DNA of 64,000 nucleotides. It comes from an uncultured Clostridia bacterium. GTDB taxonomy: Bacteria; Bacillota; Clostridia; Oscillospirales; Acutalibacteraceae. The stretch lies in NCBI GenBank assembly GCA_937876205.1, contig CALEII010000035.1, positions 62,001-126,000 of the forward strand, read 5' to 3'. The position numbers and the translations under genes were made by a program. The notes below the pieces were generated by a model that saw only the letters and a program-made list of their open reading frames with translations, had not been told where the DNA came from and ran no database searches. Positions within the stretch are counted from its first letter, which is position 1; each line of letters starts with the position of its first letter. Positions 15,527 to 23,916 of this stretch are shown in pieces.

Positions 15527-17134
15527 CTAATTTTTGCCTGAAATCATATCTGCAATGTCTCTGAAAACAGGTGCGCAGTCCGTTGACGAAGAATTGCCGT
15601 TCTCTCTGAAAACAACAATTGTGTATTTTTTATTATTGTATTCATAAATACCTGCAAACCATGTATGGACTATCTTTTCGCCGTCTTCATACTGACCTGT
15701 TTCTGCCGTTGCAGTCTTACCGTATGCTTTGCCGTTCATAGGCTTTGCAAGCTTTCCGCTGCCCTCTTCAACTGTCAGCTCAAGCATTTCAAGAATATCA
15801 TTGCAAACACCTTCCGTGAGGACCTTTCTGCTGCTCTCATTTTTATAATATGCTTCAATATCACCGTTTTTGTCAAGAATAAATCTGCACAGATACGGTT
15901 CATTATAATAACCTGAATTTGCAAATGCCGAATATACTGCAGCTATCTGAACAGGAGTAGCAAGAAGCTCCCCCTGACCGAAAGAAAGGTTTGCAAGTGC
16001 AGCAGAAGAATCAATTGCATTTTCATCGGGCAGATTTCCCGAGGCAGTAACCATATTATCACAGATTTCATCTGCCTTACCGAAGCCCAGCTCCCTTGCA
16101 AGAGAAATGACGGCACTACTCCCCACATCAATACCCAATGAAATAAAATAAGCGTTGCACGATACACACATAGCATCACTCATATTTACCATACCGTGTC
16201 CTGAACGGTTATGGCAATTGAATTTCACACCCGACACATTTATAAAGCCGTCACAGTTGAAATAAAGGTCTGTATCAACACTGTTTTCAAGTGCAGCGGC
16301 CGCAACGACAGGCTTAAAAACAGACCCGACAGGATATGCGCTGACGGCACGGTTGAGAAAAGGTCTGTCATCATCTGCGAGTGATGCAGACATATTATCT
16401 CTGTTATATTCAGGTGTGCTTGCCAGTGCAAGAATTTCAGATGTTTCTGCATCAAGCACAACAACAGCTCCCCTATCAAGAGAATTGATTTTCATTGCAT
16501 TCTCACAAATACGCTGAATATCATAATCAATTGTCAGCACAATACCGCCCTGAGAGGCATAATTATCATCAACAATTTCAGGCTCAATACCGCCGAGACA
16601 ATTACTGTACGCATCAACGCTGTATCTTACCGAATAACTGCCCGAATGGCTCCTGAGAATTGAATCATACGCCTTTTCCGTTCCGTCAACACCGTTACCC
16701 TCATAGTCGGTATAGCCGATTATATGCGTTGCCACATCGGTGTCAGAATAACGCTCATATATCACCTGAGGAATGATATCCTCGCAGTTACCGTTATAAT
16801 AATCACACACAAAAACAAACGGCCTGCTGTCTGATACCTTTGATTGAATTTTTTCATAATCCTCAGCTGTCAGAACTCTTTCAAGCTCCTTCATAGCTTC
16901 ATCTGTGGGGGTCACTGTCAGAACAGTGTGCATTTCACGGTTAACAAGAGGTAAAAAATTTCTGTCATATATCATCCCCCTTGTTGCCCCCACTGTCAGA
17001 AGTCTAGTATTATTCTGCACATCAGCATTTTCAGCCACATCTGAATTTATAAAGCCGACACGGAAAATCACTGCGGCGGCAAGCAGAACATATGCTGCAA
17101 AAACAGCTACAACACGTTTATCCGTAACAATCAC
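15527..17134 (-). CDS. Class B penicillin-binding protein (transpeptidase)
   Basis: A 535-aa membrane-anchored D,D-transpeptidase for peptidoglycan cross-linking. One N-terminal membrane helix (about 8-28) is followed by a short dimerization region with the conserved RGMIYDRN near residue 52. The transpeptidase domain has the active-site tetrad SVFK (Ser 271), SCN near 325 and KTA near 468. The third motif reads KTA instead of the usual KTG. It starts at GTG 17134; the upstream frame is closed by TAA and the ribosome site is poor, so expression may depend on coupling or leader structure. A terminator separates it from the histidine kinase gene upstream. Confidence 0.88.
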   Translation of the reverse strand: MIVTDKRVVAVFAAYVLLAAAVIFRVGFINSDVAENADVQNNTRLLTVGATRGMIYDRNFLPLVNREMHTVLTVTPTDEAMKELERVLTAEDYEKIQSKVSDSRPFVFVCDYYNGNCEDIIPQVIYERYSDTDVATHIIGYTDYEGNGVDGTEKAYDSILRSHSGSYSVRYSVDAYSNCLGGIEPEIVDDNYASQGGIVLTIDYDIQRICENAMKINSLDRGAVVVLDAETSEILALASTPEYNRDNMSASLADDDRPFLNRAVSAYPVGSVFKPVVAAAALENSVDTDLYFNCDGFINVSGVKFNCHNRSGHGMVNMSDAMCVSCNAYFISLGIDVGSSAVISLARELGFGKADEICDNMVTASGNLPDENAIDSSAALANLSFGQGELLATPVQIAAVYSAFANSGYYNEPYLCRFILDKNGDIEAYYKNESSRKVLTEGVCNDILEMLELTVEEGSGKLAKPMNGKAYGKTATAETGQYEDGEKIVHTWFAGIYEYNNKKYTIVVFRENGNSSSTDCAPVFRDIADMISGKN

Positions 17135-17157
17135 CTTTTATATCATTACCGATAAGC

Positions 17158-17189
17158 AACAAAAAATGCAGCCCCGAGGGACTGCATTT
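17158..17189 (-). terminator. Terminator between histidine kinase and PBP genes
   Basis: AAATGCAG pairs with CTGCATTT around a GC-rich loop and is followed by T on the minus strand. Confidence 0.75.
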
Positions 17190-17198
17190 GAATTATAA

Positions 17199-18731
17199 CT
17201 ATAAATTGTTTCCGTTGCTCTTTCTGACATCAAACCAGAATTCAACACCGTTGTCATGATTTACAACACCGTATTCTTGCTCATGAAGATTCTGTATTGC
17301 AGCAACAATGGCAAGACCGAGACCGAATCTGCCCTGAGCACGGGACATTGCCTTATCTGCACGGTAGAAGCTGTTCCATATCTGGTCAATATCCTTTGCG
17401 GCAATTGGCATACCTGTGTTGAATATGCTTATTCTGTATCTGTCATCATCTATCTGACGGGCATATACTTTTATTATCTTTTCATTATCAATATGTGAAA
17501 CGGCATTTGAAAGATAATTATTCACAACCGTTGACAGAATGAATCTGTCACCCTCACAGAAGATATTTCTGTCAATATCATTGACTACTGTTATCCCCTT
17601 TTCATTGAGTATCTCACGATTTCGCTCAAACCAGCTGTCGAGAAGGTCGTAAATATCAAACACCTCATAGAGAAGCTTATATTCGCCGGACTCATACTTA
17701 ATGATGTCAAGAAGCTTCATAACAAGGTCATTCATACGCTCTGTTTCACTTATGATAGTGTCACAGTATTTCACTGCCGTTTCGGGGTCGCTCTCAAGGA
17801 AAACCTTAAGCCCCTCGGAATAACCCTGAATAATTGCAATAGGAGTCTTCAGCTCATGTGATACACCTGAGATAAATACCTGCCTGAGTCTGTCAATGGT
17901 CTTTTCCTGCTCGATATCATCCTGAAGCTTTTTGTTTTTCTGCTGCAGGTCAAGCAAAGCCGTTTCAAGAGACTCTGACATTTCATTTATACTGTCGGCA
18001 AGAACCGATATTTCTGCGACATTGTTAGGCTTGCATTTCTGAGAGAAATCAAGCGAAGACATATTCTTTGTAATCTCACTCATTTCCCCCAAAGGTCTTG
18101 TGAGCCTTCTGACAAGCTTGGTAAGCATCATAAGGGCAAGAAGAACAACAGCAACCGTCACGAATGAAATAAATGTAACGGCAATTTTGGCATTTGTGTC
18201 AACAGTTGATTTCACACGAAAAATCTTGATTTTTATTCCTGATTCCGTGAGCCATTCTCCCACAAGATACACAGATGTTCTGCCGGAACGGGTATCCTGA
18301 CACAGGTCAAATGAGTTATTGTTCACTTCACCGAGGTCCTGAACAACTTCAAAATCCTTTTTCTCCGAATCAGGCAGAACTATTGATGAGCTGTTATAAG
18401 GCGGAGCTGACATTTCACCTTTGTAAGATGTGGAATAAACAAGATTGTCTTTTGTATCATACAATTCTACGGAAATTGCAAATTCATTTTCGTAGTAGTC
18501 CATTTCAGCAAAGAAATCCTTATTACTGTCCGTGCAGGCATCTTCTATCTCATACGAAGCAAAGAAGCTCTCAACAGCAGCATATGCAAGGTAAATAAAG
18601 TCAAGCCCTTCATACGTAGCAATAACAATTACTGCAATTATAAGGACAAAAATCACAGATATGCCGCCCGTCAGCACCTGACTGAGCGATTTTTTATCTT
18701 TTACTTTCTCTTTCTTTTTCACCGACGCCAT
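17199..18731 (-). CDS. Sensor histidine kinase with HAMP domain
   Basis: A 510-aa membrane sensor. A basic N-terminus is followed by TM1 (about 20-45), an extracytoplasmic domain (about 50-180), TM2 (about 188-210), HAMP (about 210-262), a coiled coil, HisKA with phosphoacceptor HELKTPIA near residue 292, and HATPase with N-box NNYLSNAVSH and G-box GRFGLGLAIV. It starts two bases after the response-regulator stop, so the pair is one operon. With the PBP gene downstream, envelope stress sensing is plausible but inferred. Confidence 0.93.
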   Translation of the reverse strand: MASVKKKEKVKDKKSLSQVLTGGISVIFVLIIAVIVIATYEGLDFIYLAYAAVESFFASYEIEDACTDSNKDFFAEMDYYENEFAISVELYDTKDNLVYSTSYKGEMSAPPYNSSSIVLPDSEKKDFEVVQDLGEVNNNSFDLCQDTRSGRTSVYLVGEWLTESGIKIKIFRVKSTVDTNAKIAVTFISFVTVAVVLLALMMLTKLVRRLTRPLGEMSEITKNMSSLDFSQKCKPNNVAEISVLADSINEMSESLETALLDLQQKNKKLQDDIEQEKTIDRLRQVFISGVSHELKTPIAIIQGYSEGLKVFLESDPETAVKYCDTIISETERMNDLVMKLLDIIKYESGEYKLLYEVFDIYDLLDSWFERNREILNEKGITVVNDIDRNIFCEGDRFILSTVVNNYLSNAVSHIDNEKIIKVYARQIDDDRYRISIFNTGMPIAAKDIDQIWNSFYRADKAMSRAQGRFGLGLAIVAAIQNLHEQEYGVVNHDNGVEFWFDVRKSNGNNL

Positions 18732-18733
18732 AA

Positions 18734-19408
18734 TTACTGAGCCTCTATTTTATAGCCGGTACCATAGATAGTTTTTATGTGCTTTGCGCCCCAGTCACCC
18801 AGCTTTGTACGCAGTCTTGCAACATGGGAATCAACGGTTCTCATATCACCGTCAAAATCAAAGCCCCATATATCGTCAAGCAGCTGTTCTCGTGAAAAAA
18901 CTCTGCCGGGATTTGATATAAGCTTAAAAAGAATGCTGTATTCCTTAAGAGTAAGCATCACCGTTGAGCCGTTGAGCCATACATCATGAGCCTCTGCATC
19001 AAGTCTGAGTTCATCAATGGTGAAAGAAGTTTTTGCTGTTTTTACAGCCTCACGCTTAAGAAGAGCTGCAACCCGCTTCATAAGAACAGACGGACTGCAG
19101 GGCTTTGTGACATAGTCATCTGCACCTGCTTCAAAACCTGTAAGTTCATCAAATTCCTGACTTCTTGCAGTGAGCATAATCACAGGTACATTTGATGTTT
19201 CACGAATCGTTCTGCAGACTTCCCAACCGTCAATTTTGGGCATCATAATATCAAGAATAACAAGCGCAATATCGGGATTTGCTCTGAATACATCAAGCGC
19301 CTGTTCACCGTCTACAGCCGAAAGCGGCTCATAGCCTTCACGACGAAGAAAGTCGCAAACCAGATTCATAATAAGTTCTTCATCGTCTGCAACAAGAATT
19401 TTTCTCAT
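18734..19408 (-). CDS. OmpR/PhoB-family response regulator
   Basis: A 224-aa regulator. The receiver domain has acidic DDEE near residue 8, phosphoacceptor Asp in VILDIMMPKIDG near residue 53, and Lys in VTKPCSP near 102. The winged-helix domain ends with the typical TVDSHVARLRTKLG and GTGYKIE. GGAGG lies upstream of the ATG. It is partner of the kinase directly downstream. Confidence 0.95.
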   Translation of the reverse strand: MRKILVADDEELIMNLVCDFLRREGYEPLSAVDGEQALDVFRANPDIALVILDIMMPKIDGWEVCRTIRETSNVPVIMLTARSQEFDELTGFEAGADDYVTKPCSPSVLMKRVAALLKREAVKTAKTSFTIDELRLDAEAHDVWLNGSTVMLTLKEYSILFKLISNPGRVFSREQLLDDIWGFDFDGDMRTVDSHVARLRTKLGDWGAKHIKTIYGTGYKIEAQ

Positions 19409-19432
19409 AGCGCAAAACCTCCGTGATTGTAA

Positions 19433-19948
19433 TTATAATGAAGTACCGATTTTGTCAAAAATACCAGTTCTCTTAACTGCACGGATAAACGGTAATCCTG
19501 CAACAACGCACATAACAAGCTGACCGAGGGCGATTTCAACTGCCGAGACAAAAAACAGTTCAGCTGTTCTTCCCTGAAGAGCCCATATCTCAAGACCGAT
19601 TATGACGGCATTAAAAAGCACGGGAGGTATGACCGAAATCACGGGCAGACCTTTGAAGCATTTCTTTCTGAGTGCATATGAACTCATTGCTGCGAGCAGT
19701 GTCGCAAGACTGCCGCATATGATGTCAACAATGCCGAACGGGCTTGAAAGGTTAGCAATTATGCACCCTATCGTAAGCCCCGGTATGGCAGCCGGAGTAA
19801 AAACAGGCAGAACGGTGAGTATTTCAGACAGTCTGAACTGAACTGCACCATAAGCGAGTCCCAGAGCGTTTGACACATATGTCAGCGCAACATACAGTGC
19901 GGCAATCACTGCCGCCTGAGTGAGAAACAGTGTGGATTTTTTCTTCAA
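19433..19948 (-). CDS. queT: QueT-type transporter for queuosine precursor
   Basis: A 171-aa membrane protein of the QueT family, thought to be the substrate-binding S component of an ECF importer for preQ1/queuosine precursors. The family pattern is clear: AAVIAALYVALTY, then VQFRLSEILTVLPVFTPAAIPG, and a final PFIRAVKRTG. The leader carries a preQ1-I riboswitch, which confirms the function. The open frame begins at TTG 19948. An ATG 5 nt upstream in another frame has the better ribosome-site spacing, and an A6 run just after it would join the frames if one A were removed (see findings). Confidence 0.9.
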   Translation of the reverse strand: MKKKSTLFLTQAAVIAALYVALTYVSNALGLAYGAVQFRLSEILTVLPVFTPAAIPGLTIGCIIANLSSPFGIVDIICGSLATLLAAMSSYALRKKCFKGLPVISVIPPVLFNAVIIGLEIWALQGRTAELFFVSAVEIALGQLVMCVVAGLPFIRAVKRTGIFDKIGTSL

Positions 19949-19962
19949 ATTTCATTCTTCTT

Positions 19963-20003
19963 TCCGTAGTTTTATTTTTAGTCAGGATGGTTTCGAACTG
20001 ACT
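19963..20003 (-). ncRNA. preQ1-I riboswitch upstream of queT
   Basis: On the minus strand a 6-bp stem AGTCAG/CTGACT closes a 12-nt loop beginning TTC and ending CCATC, followed by an A-rich strand ending AAAACTACGGA. This matches the preQ1-I consensus (AG...GUUC...CCC...CU.A.AAAACUA.GGA). The terminal GGA is part of the likely ribosome site, so ligand binding should block translation of queT. The leader starts about 12 nt upstream. Confidence 0.85.
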
Positions 20004-20022
20004 GCAGCAAAACTGCAATTTA

Positions 20023-20051
20023 ATATTAACAAAAATATTCCTCAAAGTCAA
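20023..20051 (-). promoter_or_regulatory. Promoter of queT
   Basis: TTGACT and TAATAT are separated by 17 bp on the minus strand, just upstream of the riboswitch. Confidence 0.7.
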
Positions 20052-20156
20052 GACAAAATGGGATACATCTTTTAACCTTTTGTTCATTTTTTCGACTTAT
20101 TGCTTAAAATTTATATTTAAATTTTAGAAAATTTATAGATTTTAGCTAAATACATA

Positions 20157-20185
20157 TTTACAATCCGATAAATCCGTGGTATAAT
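20157..20185 (+). promoter_or_regulatory. Promoter of hpf
   Basis: TTTACA and TATAAT are separated by 17 bp, giving a leader of about 65 nt. Confidence 0.7.
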
Positions 20186-20256
20186 CAGATTGACGGAAGA
20201 TAAACCCGTTACAGATGACTCAATCATCTGTATCTCAGCGAAAAGGAGATGCAATT

Positions 20257-20784
20257 ATGAACATCACAATTATCGGACGCAAATGCTCACCCAGAGAAGC
20301 TTTCAGAGAGAGAGCAGAAAAGAAGCTCAGCAAGGTTGATAAGTTTTTCTCTGCCGAAACAGAGGCAAAAATCACAGCCACTGCAGAAAAATCGTACCAG
20401 ACTGTTGAAATAACACTCTCTTCAGGCGGTATGGTATTCAGAGCTCAGGAAAAAGCCGACACCATTGACGATGCTCTTGACAGATGCGTTGACAACCTTA
20501 TACGCAGAATCCGTAAAAACAAGACAAAGCTCGAAAAAAGACTCAAGGATGCTTCATTTGACGCATTTGAAGAATACAGTGAAGTGCCTGAAGAAACAGA
20601 ATTTGAGCTTGTGAGAACAAAATCTGTTGCCGTAAAGCCTCAGAGTGTTGAAGAAGCAATTCTGCAGATGAATATGCTCGGTCACGAGTTCTATATGTTC
20701 ACAAACTCAGCAACAGAGCTTATTTCTCTTGTATACAAAAGAAAAGACGGCGGTTACGGGCTTCTTGAGCCGACAGCCGAATAA
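20257..20784 (+). CDS. hpf: Long-form ribosome hibernation-promoting factor
   Basis: A 175-aa long HPF. The N-terminal S30AE domain (1-95) binds the 30S decoding region. The C-terminal domain (about 118-175, with SVEEAILQMNMLGHEFYMF) dimerises and joins two ribosomes as 100S particles in stationary phase. ATG 20257 with AAAGGAG upstream fits the family length; the longer frame from 20215 has no support. Confidence 0.95.
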   Translation: MNITIIGRKCSPREAFRERAEKKLSKVDKFFSAETEAKITATAEKSYQTVEITLSSGGMVFRAQEKADTIDDALDRCVDNLIRRIRKNKTKLEKRLKDASFDAFEEYSEVPEETEFELVRTKSVAVKPQSVEEAILQMNMLGHEFYMFTNSATELISLVYKRKDGGYGLLEPTAE

Positions 20785-20800
20785 ACCATAATATAACCTG

Positions 20801-20835
20801 TGCCCTTGCTAAAGCAGGGGCATATAATGCTTTTA
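20801..20835 (+). terminator. Weak terminator after hpf
   Basis: TGCCCTTGC pairs with GCAGGGGCA with one mismatch; the downstream T-tract is interrupted. Confidence 0.45.
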
Positions 20836-20964
20836 TAAGTAAAATCAAAAAAAACACACATTCAAGATATTCCGCTGAAGATAAATTCCTTATTTCCGTC
20901 ACCCTAAAGTTGCACATATTTTATAGTCTTCAATTGTGCACATTGTTACAAAATTAAATTTATG

Positions 20965-20994
20965 TTGCATTTCAATAATTCTATATGATAGTAT
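20965..20994 (+). promoter_or_regulatory. Possible promoter of the first PHP gene
   Basis: TTGCAT and TAGTAT are separated by 18 bp, followed by a leader of about 20 nt with GGAGG. Both boxes are imperfect. Confidence 0.4.
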
Positions 20995-21022
20995 ATATAC
21001 AAAATAATAAGGAGGAAAAAAA

Positions 21023-22342
21023 ATGAAATCCTTTTCTAAAAAGCTTATTTCAACTTTTCTCGCAGTGCTTATGACAGCTCTTCTTATTGTCCCCTCTTTC
21101 GCTGCAGAACAGGTTGAATACACAATCACAAACCCTTATGAAACCGTTGACTGGGATACTTGGAACACTTATAAAGCTCAGCTTCACACACATACCCTTT
21201 ACAGCGACGGTGAAATGGATATCACATCAGTAGTTGAAGCATACTACGCACTTGATTATGATATTCTTGCAATCACGGACCACGGTGTTGTAAATCAGGG
21301 CTGGGATAAGGTTCCTGAAATGATTGACATCATCGGCTACAATCAGTACATTAAGTTCCTCAAGCCTCTTGACGCAAAGAGATATGCAGAAATTACAGCA
21401 GGTGTTGACAGAGACGGCAGAGGAATGTTAGACGTGCCTATGGGCATTGAAATGAATGCTCTCGTTGTCAGAAAAAATCACGTCAACGGCTATTTCTGCG
21501 GTTACGGTCAGGGCATTCTCGGCACAGAAGAAGATTATGAATCAGTTGTTGCAGGTACAGAAGCTGCAGGCGGCATTTCAGTTATCAACCACCCCGGTGA
21601 CTTCTACGGTGCAGCAGGTGATATAACAAAGGCACAGGATCCCGAAAATCTCCGTGACTGGGCAAACATCTATATGAAGTATGAAAGCTGTGTCGGTCTT
21701 GAAGTTTTCAACGAAGATGACACAATTTCTAAGCACGACCGTGTAATCTGGGATAACCTTCTTATGTACACAATCCCCCGTGGCAGAAACATCTGGGCTT
21801 TCGGTAACGACGACTCACATTGGGAAGACCATATCGGACACACAACAAATATGATGCTTATGCCCGCAAACACTGTTGAAGATCTTCGTACAGCAATGGA
21901 GAACGGAACATTGTTCGTCTGCTCAAAGAATGCTGAATATGAAATCGACCCTGAATTCCACGGTGACGGAAACTACGCAACAGTTCACAGAATCACAATT
22001 GATGAAGATAATGACATTATTTCTGCTGATATCACATCAGACAGTGATTACACTGTAGAATGGGTTGCAGACGGTGAAGTAATTGCAACAGGCGATTCAA
22101 TCAATCTTCGTGACTACAGTGATAAAATCGGTTCTTATGTTCGTTTCCAGATAAAGAATGACGGTGGTATCCTTCTTTCTCAGCCCTTCGTCTGTGACGA
22201 CGGAAATATGGAAGACTGTATGATTTACTATCCCGAAGAAAAATCATTTACCAATCCTATCCTTCAGTTCATTTATGAAATGTATCTCTTCCTCAGAAGA
22301 ACAATTGTAGGCGCATTCATTTACGACGAATTTTTCCTTTAA
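21023..22342 (+). CDS. Secreted PHP-domain phosphoesterase, copy 1
   Basis: A 439-aa exported protein. The signal peptide (1-28) ends PSFA-A. A PHP metal-dependent phosphoesterase domain follows: QLHTHTLYSDG (His 55, His 57), ITDHG near 86, NHPGD near 193 and NDDSH near 257 supply metal ligands. A C-terminal beta domain (about 315-395) follows, then an amphipathic tail with FIYEMYLFLRRTIVGAF. PHP proteins are usually cytoplasmic; export suggests action on an extracellular phosphoester, or a hydrolase with another substrate. AAGGAGG lies before the ATG. It is a tandem paralogue of the next gene. Confidence 0.88.
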   Translation: MKSFSKKLISTFLAVLMTALLIVPSFAAEQVEYTITNPYETVDWDTWNTYKAQLHTHTLYSDGEMDITSVVEAYYALDYDILAITDHGVVNQGWDKVPEMIDIIGYNQYIKFLKPLDAKRYAEITAGVDRDGRGMLDVPMGIEMNALVVRKNHVNGYFCGYGQGILGTEEDYESVVAGTEAAGGISVINHPGDFYGAAGDITKAQDPENLRDWANIYMKYESCVGLEVFNEDDTISKHDRVIWDNLLMYTIPRGRNIWAFGNDDSHWEDHIGHTTNMMLMPANTVEDLRTAMENGTLFVCSKNAEYEIDPEFHGDGNYATVHRITIDEDNDIISADITSDSDYTVEWVADGEVIATGDSINLRDYSDKIGSYVRFQIKNDGGILLSQPFVCDDGNMEDCMIYYPEEKSFTNPILQFIYEMYLFLRRTIVGAFIYDEFFL

Positions 22343-22354
22343 TATTTAATCTGA

Positions 22355-22384
22355 CAGGGACTGTTTTACAGTTCCTGTTTTTTA
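22355..22384 (+). terminator. Terminator between the two PHP genes
   Basis: CAGGGACTG pairs with CAGTTCCTG around TTTTA (one G-U pair), followed by six T. Confidence 0.8.
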
Positions 22385-22469
22385 TATTATTTACAAATTT
22401 TATAATAAATATTGCTTTTTAATATACAAGGTGATAATATGTAATCAGATAAAAACAGGAGGTAATTTT

Positions 22470-23789
22470 ATGAAATCCTTTTCAAAAAAGATTATTTCAG
22501 CTTTTCTTGCAACGCTTATGACAGTGCTTCTTGTTGTCCCCTCATTTGCTGCAGAACAGGTTGAATACACAGTCACCAATCCCTATGAAACAGTTGACTG
22601 GGATACCTGGAACACCTACAAAGCTATGCTTCATACCCACTCACTTTACAGCGACGGTTATCTTGACATAACAGAGGTTGTTGAGGAGTATTACAGACTT
22701 GATTATGACATTCTTGCCGTTACGGACCACGGTGTTGTCAATCAGGGTTGGGATACAGTGCCCGATATGATAGATCTTGTCGGCTACAATCAGTATTTCA
22801 AAAATCTCAAGCCTCTTGATGCAAAAAGATATGCCGAAATCACATCGGGTGCAGACCGTGACGGCAGAGGTATGCTTGACGTGCCTATGGGCGTTGAAAT
22901 GAATGCTCTTGTGTTAAGAAAAAATCACGTTAACGGCTTCTTCTGCGAATACGGTCAGGGTGTGCTCGGTAAAGAAGAAGATTACGAAACAGTTATTGCG
23001 GGTACAGAAGCTGCAGGCGGTCTTTCTTTCATCAACCATCCCGGAGACTTCTACAATGTGACAGCAGACATTTCAAGAGCCTATGACCCCGAGAATCTTC
23101 GTGACTGGGCAAACATCTATATGAAATACAAAAGCTGTGTAGGTATAGAGGTTTTCAATGAGCACGACACAGTCTCAAAGTATGACCGCATTATCTGGGA
23201 TAATCTTCTTATGTACACCATTCCCCGTGGCAGAAATATCTGGTGCTACGGCAATGATGATGCTCACACTTATGTAGCAATGGGACTAAATGCAAATATG
23301 ATGGTTATGCCCGAAAACACTGTTGAAGCACTCAGAACAGCAATGGAAAACGGAACATCATTTGCTTGCTCCGTCTACGGCAGATATGAAAACGGTGACG
23401 ACTTCTTCGGTGACGGCAACTATGCTCACGTAAACAGAATTGATGTTGACGAAGAAAATGATATTATTGCAGTGTCAGTCACTTCAGACACCGATTACAC
23501 AGTAGAATGGGTTGCAGACGGCAAAGTTATTGCAACAGGTGACTCAATAAGTCTGCGTGATTACAGTGAAGAAATCGGCTCCTATGTACGTTTCCAGATA
23601 AAGAATGACGGCGGTATTCTCCTTTCTCAGCCTTTCGTCTGTGACGACGGAAATATGGATGCGTGTATGATTTACTACCCTGAAGAAAAAGAATTTGCCA
23701 ACCCTGTATTGAGATTCATAAGCGAATTCATTCTCTTCCTCAGAAGAACAATCATCGGCGAGCTTATTTACAAGGAACTGTATTTATAA
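22470..23789 (+). CDS. Secreted PHP-domain phosphoesterase, copy 2
   Basis: A 439-aa protein, the same length as copy 1 and largely identical over its whole extent, including the signal peptide. Metal motifs are kept: MLHTHSLYSDG, VTDHG, NHPGD; the last reads NDDAH instead of NDDSH. The tail (FISEFILFLRRTIIGELIY) is again amphipathic. AGGAGG lies before ATG 22470; the longer frame from 22431 lacks support. Divergence is concentrated around residues 225-320, which may tune substrate choice. The two genes have separate terminators. Confidence 0.88.
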   Translation: MKSFSKKIISAFLATLMTVLLVVPSFAAEQVEYTVTNPYETVDWDTWNTYKAMLHTHSLYSDGYLDITEVVEEYYRLDYDILAVTDHGVVNQGWDTVPDMIDLVGYNQYFKNLKPLDAKRYAEITSGADRDGRGMLDVPMGVEMNALVLRKNHVNGFFCEYGQGVLGKEEDYETVIAGTEAAGGLSFINHPGDFYNVTADISRAYDPENLRDWANIYMKYKSCVGIEVFNEHDTVSKYDRIIWDNLLMYTIPRGRNIWCYGNDDAHTYVAMGLNANMMVMPENTVEALRTAMENGTSFACSVYGRYENGDDFFGDGNYAHVNRIDVDEENDIIAVSVTSDTDYTVEWVADGKVIATGDSISLRDYSEEIGSYVRFQIKNDGGILLSQPFVCDDGNMDACMIYYPEEKEFANPVLRFISEFILFLRRTIIGELIYKELYL

Positions 23790-23816
23790 TTATATAAGCA
23801 AAAAAATAACCGTCAC

Positions 23817-23853
23817 AACGGAGACACTTCATTAGGAAGTTGTCTCCGTTTTC
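23817..23853 (+). terminator. Terminator of the second PHP gene
   Basis: AACGGAGACA...CTTC pairs with GAAG..TGTCTCCGTT around ATTAG with a one-base bulge, then TTTTC. Confidence 0.8.
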
Positions 23854-23870
23854 TATATAAAAATATAACT

Positions 23871-23899
23871 GAGGCACACTTCCTTACGGAGTGTGCCTC
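23871..23899 (-). terminator. Terminator of the LCAT-like gene
   Basis: GAGGCACACT pairs with AGTGTGCCTC around a 9-nt loop and is followed on the minus strand by an AT-rich T-containing tail. Confidence 0.75.
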
Positions 23900-23916
23900 A
23901 AGTGATGGTTAATTTT

